NCBI GenBank assembly: GCA_963169105.1
Contig: OY720640.1
Location: 117,228,085-117,292,084, forward strand
DNA length: 64,000 bases
From: Ceriagrion tenellum
Lineage: Eukaryota; Arthropoda; Insecta; Odonata; Coenagrionidae
Direction of reading: 5' to 3'
Part shown: positions 44,906 through 56,429 of the stretch, piece by piece
Layout of the letters: each line of letters opens with the position of its first letter
How positions within the stretch are numbered: position 1 is the first letter of the stretch
Notes under the pieces: generated by a model
What the model was told of the DNA's origin: nothing
The model's database searches: none
The model's input: only the letters and a program-made list of their open reading frames with translations
Translations under genes and position numbers: made by a program

Positions 44906-46686
44906 TTGTCATATCTATCTTCTTGCGGGGATAAAAAATTGATTATTTCCGAAGAAATCAGGCATGCCCTCCTCGAGTCTTCAGGAGACGAGGCCGACAT
45001 CATTGATAATCCCAAATCATACATCGACTATGAAGGAGAAATCAAGGAGGAAAATAGAGATGGAAGTGAATCAGATCAGTCAGTGGAGTCAGAAGAGGTA
45101 CAGATTGGCCACCAAAAGGTACTACTGGAGTTGAAGATTTCAGATTTCATGTAGGTAACGACTTAGAAACTATATGGTGTAGTAAACCAGTGGCTGTTCT
45201 GGGAAAAACTAGATCTAAAAACATTATAAAAGTTTTTCCTGGTCCAAAAGGTGAAGCAGAAGACACTCTGAGTGAAATAGATGAGTTTCTGAAATTCATA
45301 GACCTCGACCTGATCGATGAAATAGTAAATTTTACCAATGATTTTATTGACAGGAAACAGTCAACTGCTAATTTTCTGAGGGAAAGAGATTGCAATAGTA
45401 CTACTTGGTCAGAAATAATGGCCCTTCTGTAGGTTTCGTACCTTATTGGAGTGAAAAAAGGACGTCACTGTAATTGTCAAGAATTATGGAAGGCAGATGA
45501 TGGTACGGGTATGCCAATTCTAAGAGCTACCTTTAGTAACTTAACAAAGATAAAAACTGATAAGATTGCAGCTATTCCAGAATTGCATACTAAATTCGTG
45601 AATAATTGCCAAAAATATTATAGTCTTGGTCAATTTGGGACGATTGATGAAATTGGTGTAAATTTCTCGGGCTCGCCACCGGGTAAGAAATTCATAGGCA
45701 GCCGATTGATGAAATGCTAGTACCATTTCGTGGGCGCTGCGGGTTTGTACAATATATGCCCCAAAAACCTTCCAAGTATGGGTTGTAGGAATATGCTTTA
45801 TGTGATAGTAAAATGTTCTACACTTGGAGTTTGGAGTTACATTGTGGTAAAAAAAAACCAGGGCCATATCTGACTTCAAACAAACCATTTGACATAGTAA
45901 AAAGACTGATTGATCCGATAAAACATTCTCACCGTAATGTTAAAACTGATAATTATTACAGCAGTTATCCATTGGCAACTTATCTTCTAGAAAATGGAAT
46001 AACGTTTCTTGGAACTTTGAAAAAAATAAACAGGAAATCCATATAGAATTCCTACCAAACAAACCAAGAGCCGTGAAGTCATGTCTTTTTGGATTTCAGT
46101 GTGACATGACTCTTGTGTCAGTGATGACAAAACCAGCAAAAGGTGTGCTTTTCTTGTCTACTATGCACCAGTCGTGTGAGGTTGATGACAGTACTAAAAA
46201 GTCAATTGTAAACATTGATTACAATCATACAAATTGGGGAGTCGACACAGTCGACCAGATGTGTGCATCATATTCCACTTCAAGAATAACTAGATGATGG
46301 CCATTAGCGATTTTTTTCGTAATCTTGATATTGCTGGAATAAATTCGATGATTGTTTTCTTCAGCAACAAACAGGATAAAACTTGCAGGAGAAGATTTTT
46401 TCTAAATAACTTGTGTTTTTCCCTGATGTAAAACAGACTTCAAGAGAGAGCTATCATAGAGAGTCTATCTAAGGATATACACCTTTTTCTAAGCAAATAC
46501 CGTGACGAAACTGTTTCAGTTCAGGGTACAGCAAGGAGAGTCGGACCATGTCATCTATGCAGAAGGCACAAGTGGGATAACACTACCATTAGGTGTAAAT
46601 CATGTGCCAAGCATGTTTGCAAGAATCACTGTGTCAGAGAGGTAGTGTGCAATAGTTGTACAGAGAGCATGGATGTAGAGTACTAA
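44906..46686 (+). pseudogene. piggyBac transposase (decayed)
   Basis: N-terminal acidic region (SYLSSCGDKKLIISEEIRHAL...SESDQSVESEE), then shifted frames with VFPGPKGEAEDTLSEIDEF, FTNDFIDRKQ, YLIGVKKGRHCNCQELWKADDG, the GTIDE block at about 45637 and VPFRGRCGFVQYMPQKPSKYG. Then come MFYTWSLELHCGKKKPGPY, HRNVKTDNYYSSYPLATYLLENG and NHTNWGVDTVDQMCASYS. The C-terminal cysteine-rich domain (CHLCRRHKWDN...CKSC...CKNHC...CNSC) ends at the TAA 46684-46686. The family's DDD residues lie in frames separated by at least five shifts, and a short insertion breaks the TIDE block. Inactive. A cut-and-paste enzyme with TTAA specificity. Confidence 0.8.
45640..45716. repeat. About 50-bp insertion with 13-bp direct repeats in the piggyBac gene
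   Basis: CGATTGATGAAAT occurs at about 45641 and again at about 45703. Removing one copy plus the sequence between them restores the piggyBac reading from TIDE to LVPFRG. The inserted part has inverted halves (AATTTCTCGGGC.. against ..CCGGGTAAGAAATT). It looks like a tiny foldback insertion with a long target duplication. Confidence 0.6.
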
Positions 46687-46907
46687 TATGTTTGAAGACA
46701 AAATTGAAAGTATAAAAATGTAACTAACCAAAATAAATGTCATTATGAAAACATGTGAACTAGTTATCTTCATTAAAATTCCCAAATCCATTTTAGAAAA
46801 CAGTTTCCTGTAATTTAAATTCACGTTAAAATGCTTCGTGAGTTGCGCTGCACTGAGAGCGGCGCGCGCCTGCTTGTGTCAATTCACAAGGCGCGCCCAC
46901 CGTAGGA

Positions 46908-47960
46908 TTAAAGAAAGAAACTGAGTATAACCAGGACGTTTTTGAATGCTTTATTGATTTTGAAAAAGCTTTTGATTGGGTAAATTGGAATAAACTTACA
47001 GAAATTCTCAGGATAATGGGAATAGACTGGTGAGACAGGAGACTAATCCGAAACTTATATATGAAGCAAAGGGTGCTGGTGAGGGTGGCAGATGGTGAAT
47101 CGGGATGGGCAACTATAGGTCACAGGGTAAGACAAGGGTGCCCATTTTCGCCACTGCTTTTCAATATTTATGCTGAGGAAATGGTTACACAGGCATGGGA
47201 AGAACTTGAGGTTGGAATGAAAGTGGGAGGGATAGTGGGATAACACTACCATTAGGTGTAAATCATGTAAATCAAATCTGAAATTAAGTCCGTTAGATTC
47301 ACAAATGATCAGGTATTAGTTAGTGGATCTTCGAAGTGACTGCAAGCTTTGGTAGATGCTTTAGAAATACAGTGAGGGATATTCGTAATAAAGATAAATC
47401 ATAAGAAATTATAAGTTACGAGATTCTCTAGGACAAAGAAATCTAGGCTTGTTGAAATCAAGTTGGAGGACACAAACTTGAGCTAGTAGAACAATTAAAT
47501 AAATTAGGTAGTACGCTAGAGGAAAACGGACACAGTAGCAAAGACATATGGAAGAGAATAGCACTAGCTAAGGGAGTGTTTAGTGAAAGAAGGGAGCTGA
47601 TGATGGGGATATGGGTACGGGGATAGGTATGAATGTGAAGGAGAGGCTCTTGAAGAGCTTGATATGGAGCGTAGCGTTGTATGGGGCAGGAAGGTGGACC
47701 CTCAGTAATGAGGATGAGAATAAGCTGCATGCATTTGAGATGTGGGAGTAGAGAAGGATTGAGAAGGTTAGGTGGACAGAAAGGAAGACAAATGATGACG
47801 TGCTTCAAATGTTGGGTGAGGAAAGGAAACTTCTGAATGAAATCCAGGTTAGGCAGGGTAGATTGCTGAAGGATGTAATAAAGGGTGATGGGTTGTTGAA
47901 TAGCATGATAAAGGGAAAGACGTTGGGCAAGCAGGGAAGGGGGAGAAAGAGAATAGGTTT
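46908..47960 (+). pseudogene. RTE reverse transcriptase, remainder after piggyBac
   Basis: Continues the element from 44391: CFIDFEKAFDWVNWNKLTEIL, LIRNLYMKQRVLVRV and HRVRQGCPFSPLLFNIYAEEMV (to about 47195). Degraded catalytic sequence follows, then the C-terminal blocks SLIWSVALYGAGRWTLSNEDE, NDDVLQMLGEERKLLNEIQVRQ and GKTLGKQGRGRKR (to about 47955). No YADD box survives. The 3' end is replaced by a gypsy LTR-like sequence from about 47962. Confidence 0.7.
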
Positions 47961-47961
47961 T

Positions 47962-49250
47962 GTTGTGGATATCAGCATTCATTTGTTTATTTTTGTATAC
48001 AATGGCTCGCACAGCATGTATGAAGTCAGTCATTTTCTTGAAGCCATGTAAGGCATATCGAATTAAACAAGTTACTCAGCAATATAAGAGTTTTACTTAA
48101 CATGGTGTCAGGTTCATTGTTGGCTGAACCATGAAAGATTTAAAAAAAAAACTTTCCAAGTAGATTCACTTTGGAATTAGGAATTGCAATGTCCTACAAG
48201 GGCAATGTGAGCACTAATTGGAAGGTGTGGCTACAGAGATTTTCTCTGTGTTTAGTTGCCAGTAATCTATCTGCATGCCCACAGGAAAGGAAGGTCACTT
48301 TATTAGTGCATCATTTAGGAGGGAGAGGACTGGAAATTTACAACTCTTTCAATCTGTCTACGAGTGAGACGAAAGATTTTGAGTTAGCACTAAAAAATAC
48401 GACGCACATTTCACTCCAAAGAAGAATTTGACTTTTGTGCACTTAAGTTTTTCACTAGAACTCAAAAAGCAGAGGAGGATTTCAATACATTTGTCACAGA
48501 TATAATTAATATGAGTTTAGCATGTGAGTTTGGTGAATTACGAGAATCGCTCGTTTGCAACATTTTAATCGCCGGTCTACAGAACGTGAAGTTAAAGGAA
48601 AGACTATTATCTGTGGAAAATTTGACCTTGGAAGATACAATATCTATGTGCAAGGCTGCAAAGATTTCCTGCTTGCAGGTGATGGAGATGGAGAACAACG
48701 GGGAAACTCAACATGTCACTGTCTTCGGAGTAAATAGGAGTGCCTCCAACTGGCAGGGAAGGAATTATCAACTTGGGAATACCAATCAGTCTGTTAAAAG
48801 GTTTTATTACAAATGTAGCAGTGTTGAATACGGAGTAAACCATAAATGTCAGGCATCGAATGGTAGGTGCCATAATTGTAAGTGAAAAGGACACTTCGCA
48901 AAGATGTGCTGGTCTCCTAAATCTAAAGTTGTTGATGTAGTAGAGGATAATAGTGATTTTGAAAATACTGATCTTGAAAATATTATCTCTACTCTTTTCA
49001 TTGGTCAATGCAGTCATGTAAATGCAACTGAGACAAATGATTGGTTTGAAATGGTTATAATTTTTTATTATTAATATTAAATTACATTAATATTAAATTA
49101 ATGAGATTGGTGTTAATTTTAAACTTGACACGGGTTCTCAAGCAAATGTTATATGTGTACATGGGTCATTTCACCTCAATTCAACAAATGATTGTCCCTT
49201 TGGATCTCAGGTTCTCCCATACTCAGTGAATGTGAAGCATAAAACTTCGT
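47962..49250 (+). pseudogene. Ty3/gypsy retrotransposon fragment: LTR end, gag, protease
   Basis: A possible 140-bp LTR (TGTTGTGGATATC...ACTTAACA, about 47962-48101) is followed by a primer-binding-like TGGTGTCAGGTTC. Gag starts at about 48171 (MELGIAMSYKGNVSTNWKVW), shifts frame near 48420 and continues as SLACEFGELRESLVCNILIAGL. It ends in the CCHC knuckle CHNC.KGHFAKMC (about 48870-48910, with a TGA inside). Protease follows with FKLDTGSQANVI (about 49115-49150, catalytic DTGS). Reverse transcriptase and integrase are absent. It is a different family from the gypsy element at 50650. Confidence 0.65.
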
Positions 49251-49259
49251 AAGTAATCA

Positions 49260-50513
49260 TATAACGTTTTGAGAGAATAAAATTTTTGAGTGTTTAAGCA
49301 CCTTTAAAGTTTTTAAGCATTGTATTATGTCAGAGTCTATACATCTTAGGTCTTTACATCTCCGTGGTGTAGTGTCTTAACCATTATCCAACTCTAAAAA
49401 ATGTCCCTTTTCTACACTCCACAGAAAGAAACTCCAGCTGCGGATTTTCTGAGATAGATAAATATTCCTCTCTCAATTCTTCCTCTTTGAAAAAGAGTTC
49501 TATGGAGTCAATGGATAAGAGTACGAGGCAAAACCTCGTTTCCTTTTCACAGCCCCTCAGCATGATCACCACAGTAGTCATTTCATACAGTGATAGAGGG
49601 TCAATTAAATTATAACCGTTCACTTTTTGGGTGAGGATCAGCAAAAATCTAACTGCTCTGTACTCTGGACGCTTCTGTCTGTTTCCGTATTCACTGTAGG
49701 TGTACCCAGTGACTAAAGAAGTTTTTCATGCCTTCTTTTCCTCACAGTTACTGCGATATAGTTCAAGATTATTATGGATACTAGCACATCCATATGCCAT
49801 CTTACATGAGGTATAGAAGAAGTGCGAGAAGGTAATTCTTTGCAAGACCAAGTTTATAAGTTCATGGAGGAGTACTCACGAAGAGATCTGCATCTCATAG
49901 AGGCGAGAAATGTTGTCAATATCAATAGCACAAGAGTGATGATCATGGAAATATTTTCTTATTTTCATTTCAAGATGCCAAAACCTGTGCAGCAATCCAC
50001 TGGATCTATATAAAAGAGTATCTGGGCAACCAACCAATACACAACCACAGCTAATTTGAATCCATTTCACGGATCTATGCACTGTCTTAAGTCAAGGATA
50101 GGAAATTAAGCCTTCAGTGCAGAGAGCATCTGAAAAAGGAAATTGGAAAAGGTGATTCTCCAAGATCACCAGCCAGTTTCCTAGAAAGTATTTCTGACTC
50201 ACAGATAGCTGCAGACATGAAACTAATATTGCATCATCCTGGGCCATGGTGTTCGCCATCTCTGAAGGCTCAGGTGCCGACATCTTCAACCAGCTCCGGC
50301 AATGGAGCACCATGCAAGGAGAGCGCTAAGGAGCAATGCATTCTCCTTATAAGATGATCCTTGAAAAAATAAACTGAGATCTGTCTGGAATCGGAACATC
50401 ACTGATAATGAGGAGAAATTTGAGAGGCTAAAGGTACTCACTCCTAAGAAAAAATAAATAAAATTTCCTCCATTCATTAAACTAAGGATTAGACTGGGGA
50501 GATATACCACTTT
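49260..50513. other. No gene recognised
   Basis: Several short frames on both strands (for example 49644-49384 and 50313-50092 on the minus strand) show no known domain. Confidence 0.35.
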
Positions 50514-50649
50514 CTACAGCCAATTAGAGTTAGCAGGATGTGCAATGCCAAAGCAACTCAAGGAAAAGTTTGCTAGAACCAAATCATGTAGTGAAAAAAT
50601 ATTGGCCCTGTCTACTCCAACTAAAAACTTGAGTGTGGCTATTAGTCTA

Positions 50650-50850
50650 TGTGATGTATTGCATTGTGTGAATAACTCTTTTCTGTTAAGTCCAAGGTTG
50701 CCACACAAGGTGGCATGGATGGATTCATCCGGGTTGTTGAGGCCAAGCGGCCTGTGGGTTGTATGTGTACGTTTTAGTCGTGGAAATAAATCTGTTTATA
50801 TCATGGCCTGATTATTTATTCCGCCATAGTGGTGTCGGGAAAACGTGACA
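50650..50850 (+). repeat. 5' LTR
   Basis: 201 bp, TG...CA borders, with AATAAATC near its 3' third that could serve in polyadenylation (GTGGAAATAAATCTG, also in the 3' LTR). Confidence 0.9.
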
Positions 50851-50897
50851 GTTGGCGACGAGGTGGGATTCGCATATTAATTGGTGCTTCCAATAAC

Positions 50898-52499
50898 ATG
50901 GCGACACCCTTGGTGTCGAACTCGCTTATTGGGCGTATGGACGCTTTCGATCCGGAAAAAGAAGAATTTCTCTCTTATGCGGAGCGAGTTGAGCACTTTT
51001 TCTTGCTCAACGGTATAACGGAATCAAACGTGCAAGTTCCGTTGTTCATCAAATTTTGTGGAGCGTCGACCTATACTCTTTTAAAGAATATTCTGTTTCC
51101 GAAAAAGCCTACCGAGCAGTCTTTTCCAATTTTGTTGCCGGCGCTGAAATCGCACTATGCTCCAAAACGGCTTACAATATCGGAACGATATAATTTTTAT
51201 TCCCGTTCTCAGGAGTTGGGAGAGAATGTTAAAGCGTTTGTAATAGCTTTGAAAAAACTTGCTGAATTTTGTGATTTTGGTGATTTTTATAATGACGCTC
51301 TCCGGGATAGGCTTGTCTGTGGCTTGGAATCCACCGTTATTAGGCAAAGGCTTTTGCTTGAGAGCCAGCTGACCTTCGAGCAGGCGTGTACGATTGCTGC
51401 AGATGTAGAATTAGCTCAGAGGAATTCCTTTTTCGAGTTAGCGAAACCGCAGACTGAAGTGGATGCAGTTCACAGGAAAGTGTCTCCCCCGGATCATCAT
51501 TACAGGGTTCATCAAGATGTCGCCCCGCAGACGAGAGAAATTATACCTGCTCAACGGGGACCGAGACAGTGGAACAACCGGCCGAGCAACGGACCTCGAG
51601 GCGGATCCTGTCAACGGTGTGGACGAGTCCATCGCGAGGGGTTTTGCCCGGCCCGTGACTGGGAATGCTTCCGATGCCACCAAAGGGGACACACTTCTAA
51701 AATGTGTAGGAGTGCAAATGTCCGAGAGATGTATGTTGACGAATGGCAGGAAGATAAGTCGCAACTCTCTCCGTCCTGCCGCTCAAGGTCAGAATTCAGT
51801 ATTCAAAGTAACTCAGGGGTCACTGTAAATTGTTTTTACTTGCCCACAGTATGCTCTGTGTTGGGCAGTCCCCTTGTTATTGTTAATATCATGGTAAATG
51901 GTATTCGGTTGGCCTTTGAAGTTGACAGTGGGGCTAGTGTCTCCCTGATCTCGGAAGAAACATACCAGAGGTTTTTCAAAAATGTTTTCCTCTCAAAATG
52001 TATTCTGGCCTTAAAATCAGTGACAGGGGACCAAATTTGTGTCATTGGGAAAATTGAAGCCAATGTAACCAGCCCATGTAAGGTAAAAACTGAAGGGTGT
52101 AAACTCGAACTAATAGTGGTCTCATCGAAAGTGAAAGTTAAGCCTCTTTTGGGCCGCCCATGGCTTGATTCCTTGTATCCTGGGTGGAAAAATGTATTTC
52201 ATAAAAGTTTTGATGAGGGGAAGAAATGTGGTGATGCTGGGAGAGGCTTGCCAATTTTTCAATTTGAATCCAATCCTACTCCTCTAGGTACTGTGCGTTC
52301 ACCCGCCTTCCTTTTGGTGTTTCTAGTGCACCTGGTATATTCCAATTGGTCATGCAAGGTATTCTCAAGGGTGGTGTGCTACCTGGATGACTTATTGATC
52401 TCTCGGAAAGATGTCCATGATTGCAAGCAAAGGGTAGAAATGGTATTAACTAGACTTAATGAATACAATGTTAAAGTGAATATGTCCAAATGTACCTAA
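50898..52499 (+). pseudogene. gypsy Gag-protease and broken reverse transcriptase start
   Basis: ATG 50898 opens MATPLVSNSLIGRMDAF and a capsid-like region (KFCGASTYTLLKNI, YNFYSRSQELGENVKAFV, LRDRLVCGLES). Two zinc knuckles follow: CQRC...HREGFC (51609) and CFRCHQRGHTSKMC (51666-51707). The protease motif FEVDSGASVSLIS (51918) and RPWLDSLYPGW come next. At about 52290 the frame jumps directly to a late part of reverse transcriptase, with YLDD at 52380-52391, so most of the fingers and palm are deleted. The stop is at 52497-52499. Confidence 0.8.
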
Positions 52500-52515
52500 G
52501 TGGTTTGCTGAATCT

Positions 52516-54570
52516 GTGGACTATCTTGGCCACACTATTAATGCACAGGGAGTTCGCCCGATGGAACATAAAATGGATGCCATTGTGAAGGCAAAACCTC
52601 CAAGAGATGTCACCCAACTAAGGTCCTTTGTAGGGATGCTGAACTTTTATTACATATTTTTACCTAACCTCTCTAGTCTAATAAAACCTCTGTATAACTT
52701 GACAAAGAAAAATGCCCCTTGGGAAGGGTCAGATGAGTGCAACCATGTTTTCGAAGAGTGTAAAAAACTGCTCCAGGGACATTCGTTGTTGGTACATTAT
52801 AACCCTAAGCTTCCCATTCTGGTTCCAGCAAATGCTTCGTGTTATGGGGTAGGGGCAGTTCTCAGCCATATGATTGATGGTGTAGAGAAACCTGTTCTGT
52901 TTGTGTCAAGTACCCTTACTGCAGCTCAGCAAAATTATTCTCAGTTGGATAGAGAGGCATTGGCCTTGATTTTTGCTGTTAAAAAGTTTCACTAGTACTT
53001 GTATGGCCACAAGTTCACATTAATCAGTGACCACCAACCCCTCCGTCATATATTTGCACCTGATAAAGGAATCCCAACAGTGGCTGCAGCACGACTCCAA
53101 AGGTGGTCTATTGTTCTGGCAACTTATCAGTATAAAACTGAATATCGCAAGTCTGCCTTGATGTGCCCTGCTGATGCCCTATCTCGACTACCAATTGCCT
53201 CGGAAGACAGTGTGGAAAATGCTTTAAGTGTGCTTCCCAATGATTTTCCCTTAACTTTCAGAGAAGTAGCTGCAGAAACCTCCAATGATGTTGTGCTGAG
53301 TAAGGTCATGGATTTTACTAAGCAAGACTGGCCAAATTATATTAATGACCATGTCATTGCTCCATTTTTCCGCCAGAGGTATGAGATTTCAGTGGAAAAT
53401 GGCTGCCTTCTAATGGGTAACAGGGTAATAATTCCTGAAGTCCTTAAGGAATCTATATTAAAACTGTTGCATGATTCTCATCCAGGTATAGTAAGAATGA
53501 AATCATTAGCTCGCTCTTTGTGTAGGTAGTCAAATATGAATAGAGATACTGAAGATGTGGTATGTAATTGTGAACAATGCCAACTTGTTAATTTCAGGCC
53601 AGACTGTTCAGCAAATGCAGCCTGGCCTAAGGCTGATGTTTGGTGCAGAGTGCATTTAGATTTCTTTGTAATGGATAGGAAATATTTTCTTATTATTGTT
53701 GATAGTTGTAGTAAGTGGATCGAAGTCTTTTACATACCGAATGGGACCAATGCCTACAAAGTGTGTGAAAATTTGAGTACGTTGTTTAGCACCTTTGGCT
53801 TCCATTTGACTCTAGTTATTTTAGTGATTTTTGCATATGTCAAAAGGTATTGTTGTTACAAAGGCTCCTGCCTACCACCCCCAATCTAATGGCATTGCTG
53901 AGTGGGCAGTGCAAATAATTAAGAAAACCCTTAGAAAAGAACGATGCTTGGGTACCTTAGGTCACAAAGGCATTCAAGAAGTTCTTAACAAAATACTTTT
54001 TGCATACCGCACCACTCCCCTTTCCACGGGTGGTTTTAGTCTTTCAGACTTGATGTTAAAGTTTAAGCCCCGTACTCTCCTCTCCTTAATCAAACCCAAG
54101 TCAACCTTCCCCTTATTCATAATCATGAATATCCAGAATATATGCCAGAGGAAATAGTGCTGGTAAGAATAAAGTCAAATAGTTTGCCTGTTCATGGGAC
54201 CATTAGGAGAAGGATTAGCCAAGTGTTGTATGAGGTCAACATTGGACATCAAGTCCAACTCATCCACATAAACCAGATAAAACGCTTGTCATTACCCCAT
54301 GTACCTGCTAAACTTAATGAAACCTAGTGTTTGCCATCACCAGCACTAGCTAGATCCAGATTGGACTCATCGACTCGACCCCCCACTTCCCTGTTGGCAT
54401 CCCATACACCTTCCTTGCCGGCAAGCCCTTGTCCACGTGTTCCTGTCCATACCCCAGCTCAAGATTCGGAGAATGCCCATATGAACCAACCTCAGGATTC
54501 AACCTCCTGTGAACTTCGTCGCCGCTCCTCTCGGCAAACTAAGGCTCCTGTGATGTATTGCATTGTGTGA
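52516..54570 (+). pseudogene. gypsy RNase H and integrase (frameshifted)
   Basis: Frame 52516-52995 has the connection and RNase H start (YLGHTINAQGVRP, LRSFVGMLNFYYIFLPNLS, YGVGAVLSHMIDG, REALALIFAVKKFH). After a TAG, 52999-53529 continues RNase H (YGHKFTLISDHQPLRHIF, YKTEYRKSALMCPADALSRL) and the integrase H-H-C-C domain (HDSHPGIVRMKSLARSL, then CNCEQC at about 53567). The catalytic core is partly present (HLDFF, VDSCSKWIEVF) with a gap before TKAPAYHPQSNGIAE at 53848. The tail (VPAKLNET) ends near 54327, and a proline/serine-rich frame reaches the 3' LTR. Confidence 0.8.
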
Positions 54571-54747
54571 ATAACTCGTTTATTAAGTCCAAGGTTGCCA
54601 CACAAGGTGGCGTGGATGGGATCATCTGGGTTGTTGAGGTCATGCGGCCTGTGTGTTGTATGTGTACATTTTAGTCGTGGAAATAAATCTGTTTATATCA
54701 AGGCCTGATTATTTAATCCGCCATAGTGGTGTTGGGAAAACGTGACA
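54549..54747 (+). repeat. 3' LTR
   Basis: 199 bp, aligned with the 5' LTR over its whole length; the main differences lie near position 30 (CTCGTTTATTAAG for CTCTTTTCTGTTAAG). Followed by GTCTA. Confidence 0.9.
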
Positions 54748-54900
54748 GTCTAAAGGAATTTGGAATCTCTCAGAAAATGAGAGAGTTAGCTATGGAGCAG
54801 GGAATACAGTGTACCACGAATCCTAAGAAAAGAAAGCCACTCCCTCAGGACACAGTAAACAAGAGTGATTTTCTATGATCCTGGTATAATCTGAGGAATG

Positions 54901-56429
54901 CCCGCTGGCAAAGATTCATTTTGTCACTGCCATAACCCTGAAATACGCCAATTCCTCGGAATAGGTGTTTTAAAGGTGTTTGAGAGAAGCCGAGTATTGC
55001 CAAATTTTTAATTAGCACATCAATGACATGCCATGGGATTGTTTAAAATAGTGAGTTAGGGATTTACCCGTGGAAAAAAGTTTTGGCAGATTTCTGATAT
55101 GGAGTATTTGAGAAGTGTCATTTAACAACTTTTTAAACTTGAAAAAATTTCTTTCGGTTGAAGCGTCTGTTCTCACGACTCCTCTTGATATTCCGATATA
55201 TCCGAGTGGGACTGAACATGGCTAATGAGAGCTCGATGCCTCCACCACCACGTCACTCAGCTATCAATTCTCGTAATGAAACGAGAACAGTAACAACTAA
55301 CATTTGAATGCCTTAGGCTTCAATCCTTACACATTCGAGGGCTAAACAATACCCATTCGGTCCAAGTCGTAAGAGAGCGATACATAAAATTCCAACACAG
55401 CAGGCAAAATTTAACTGCGAGACAACCAGCGGGTATTCTAACTAAATACGATGGCTCATACCCATTTCCATCAGTCCAGATGCAGAACAGACAAACGGCT
55501 CACCAGCGAGTTGGCCTAGACGACATTCCTCGTGACCACATTCCATGACGGTTGTTCGTCCAGTGAACGGTCCGAAAAATGATTTTCCACCTTAGACGGA
55601 AAAAAGAAAGGTAGGAAGAAATTACTAGTATTGCGCTACCGTGGTAACATTTCCTGCTCACGCCAGCAGTTAAGTAATACAAACCTCTCCTTGCTACAAA
55701 AATCACAAAGCGAAACGACCATCACAAATTCCAAGAATTAGTTCCGCCATGGCTTACAACACAAAACACATAAGGCAACCAATAATTAGAAAAAATGGTT
55801 AAACTGTTCGAAATAAATACGACGCGTACCTTCGCAGAATAAACACAATGGATGAGCATTCACCAGCAGGGTTTAAATAGTTACAGGGTCACACAATTAC
55901 GTCGCCATGTTGGCCCAAGTCGAAGTACTCGAATCTTTGGAGAGTGATATTTATAGTAATACCAATTCAAACTAACCATAAAAAGATCCTTCCGATAAAT
56001 CTACATCTCAATAAATTGACTTCACTGGTTAACTTTCTTAATAAAATAAAATGGAAAAACACTGATTACCTTCGATTGCTTCCATCACAGCAACAACAGC
56101 AGCTTCATTCGACGTTATACCAGTTATACAGCCAAGCAGCACACGGTGGCGACACCAAAGCAGACGACGACGGACGAAGGCGAGACAGCGCGTCAAATGT
56201 CCGTGTGCCTAAACGTTTACCCCTCCCCTACCTTCCCCATCCTATGACTTTCCCCTCCAGTCCCCATCCCCCTACCGTGCCTTGTTGTGCGTGTTGCTTT
56301 GTATAAGGAGTATAGTGGAAATGAAATTCACGCATACAGAAGATAAAAAAAATGCCAATTTATTATTGCACCTTCAACACGAAGTCATTTAAAATTATTA
56401 AGACGCACACACGATACAGCGAAACTGGC
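54901..56429. other. No gene recognised
   Basis: Mixed-composition sequence. A frame at 55944-56306 and one at 55706-55500 (minus) carry no known domain. Confidence 0.35.

Larger units (their letters stand above)
44396..46907 (+). mobile_element. piggyBac-type DNA transposon (2.5 kb) inside RTE
   Basis: The inverted ends are CCCTTCGGAGGGCG and, on the minus strand at the right, TCCTACGGTGGGCG. The right flank is TTAA (46908-46911) and the left flank is TAAA (44392-44395), a one-base change from the TTAA used by piggyBac. A GC-rich palindrome near the left end (GCCGCACTCCGTGCGGC) and GCGCGCGCC near the right end are typical of terminal structures. Two imperfect direct repeats precede the gene: GTAGCAGTTGTTATGT and AATCGTCGT.TGCAG (44501/44666 and 44625/44790). 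Confidence 0.8.
50650..54747 (+). mobile_element. Ty3/gypsy LTR retrotransposon with both LTRs (4.1 kb)
   Basis: The 5' LTR (50650-50850, 201 bp) and 3' LTR (54549-54747, 199 bp) both start TGTGATGTATTGC and end AAAACGTGACA. The 5-bp target duplication GTCTA is perfect (50645-50649 and 54748-54752). The 5' LTR is followed by GTTGGCGACGAGGTGGG, the likely primer-binding region. A dozen or so differences plus indels between the LTRs indicate an old insertion. The element is shorter than usual because pieces of reverse transcriptase and integrase are missing. Confidence 0.9.
50514..54900 (+). pseudogene. Unassigned decayed ORF split by the gypsy element
   Basis: Left piece 50514-50649 (QLELAGCAMPKQLKEKFART... 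ending TPTKNLSVAIS). Right piece 54753 to about 54900 (KEFGISQKMRELAMEQGIQC, NPKKRKPLPQDTVNK, then a degenerate FYDPG segment). With the gypsy element and one GTCTA removed, the two pieces read in a single frame. I recall similar proteins of unknown function as multicopy, transposon-associated ORFs in arthropods and cnidarians, but cannot name the family. Confidence 0.5.

Noticed and set aside
47458..48033. Minus-strand 191-codon frame, proline/serine-rich
   Set aside because: Antisense to the RTE C-terminal region, with no motif of its own.
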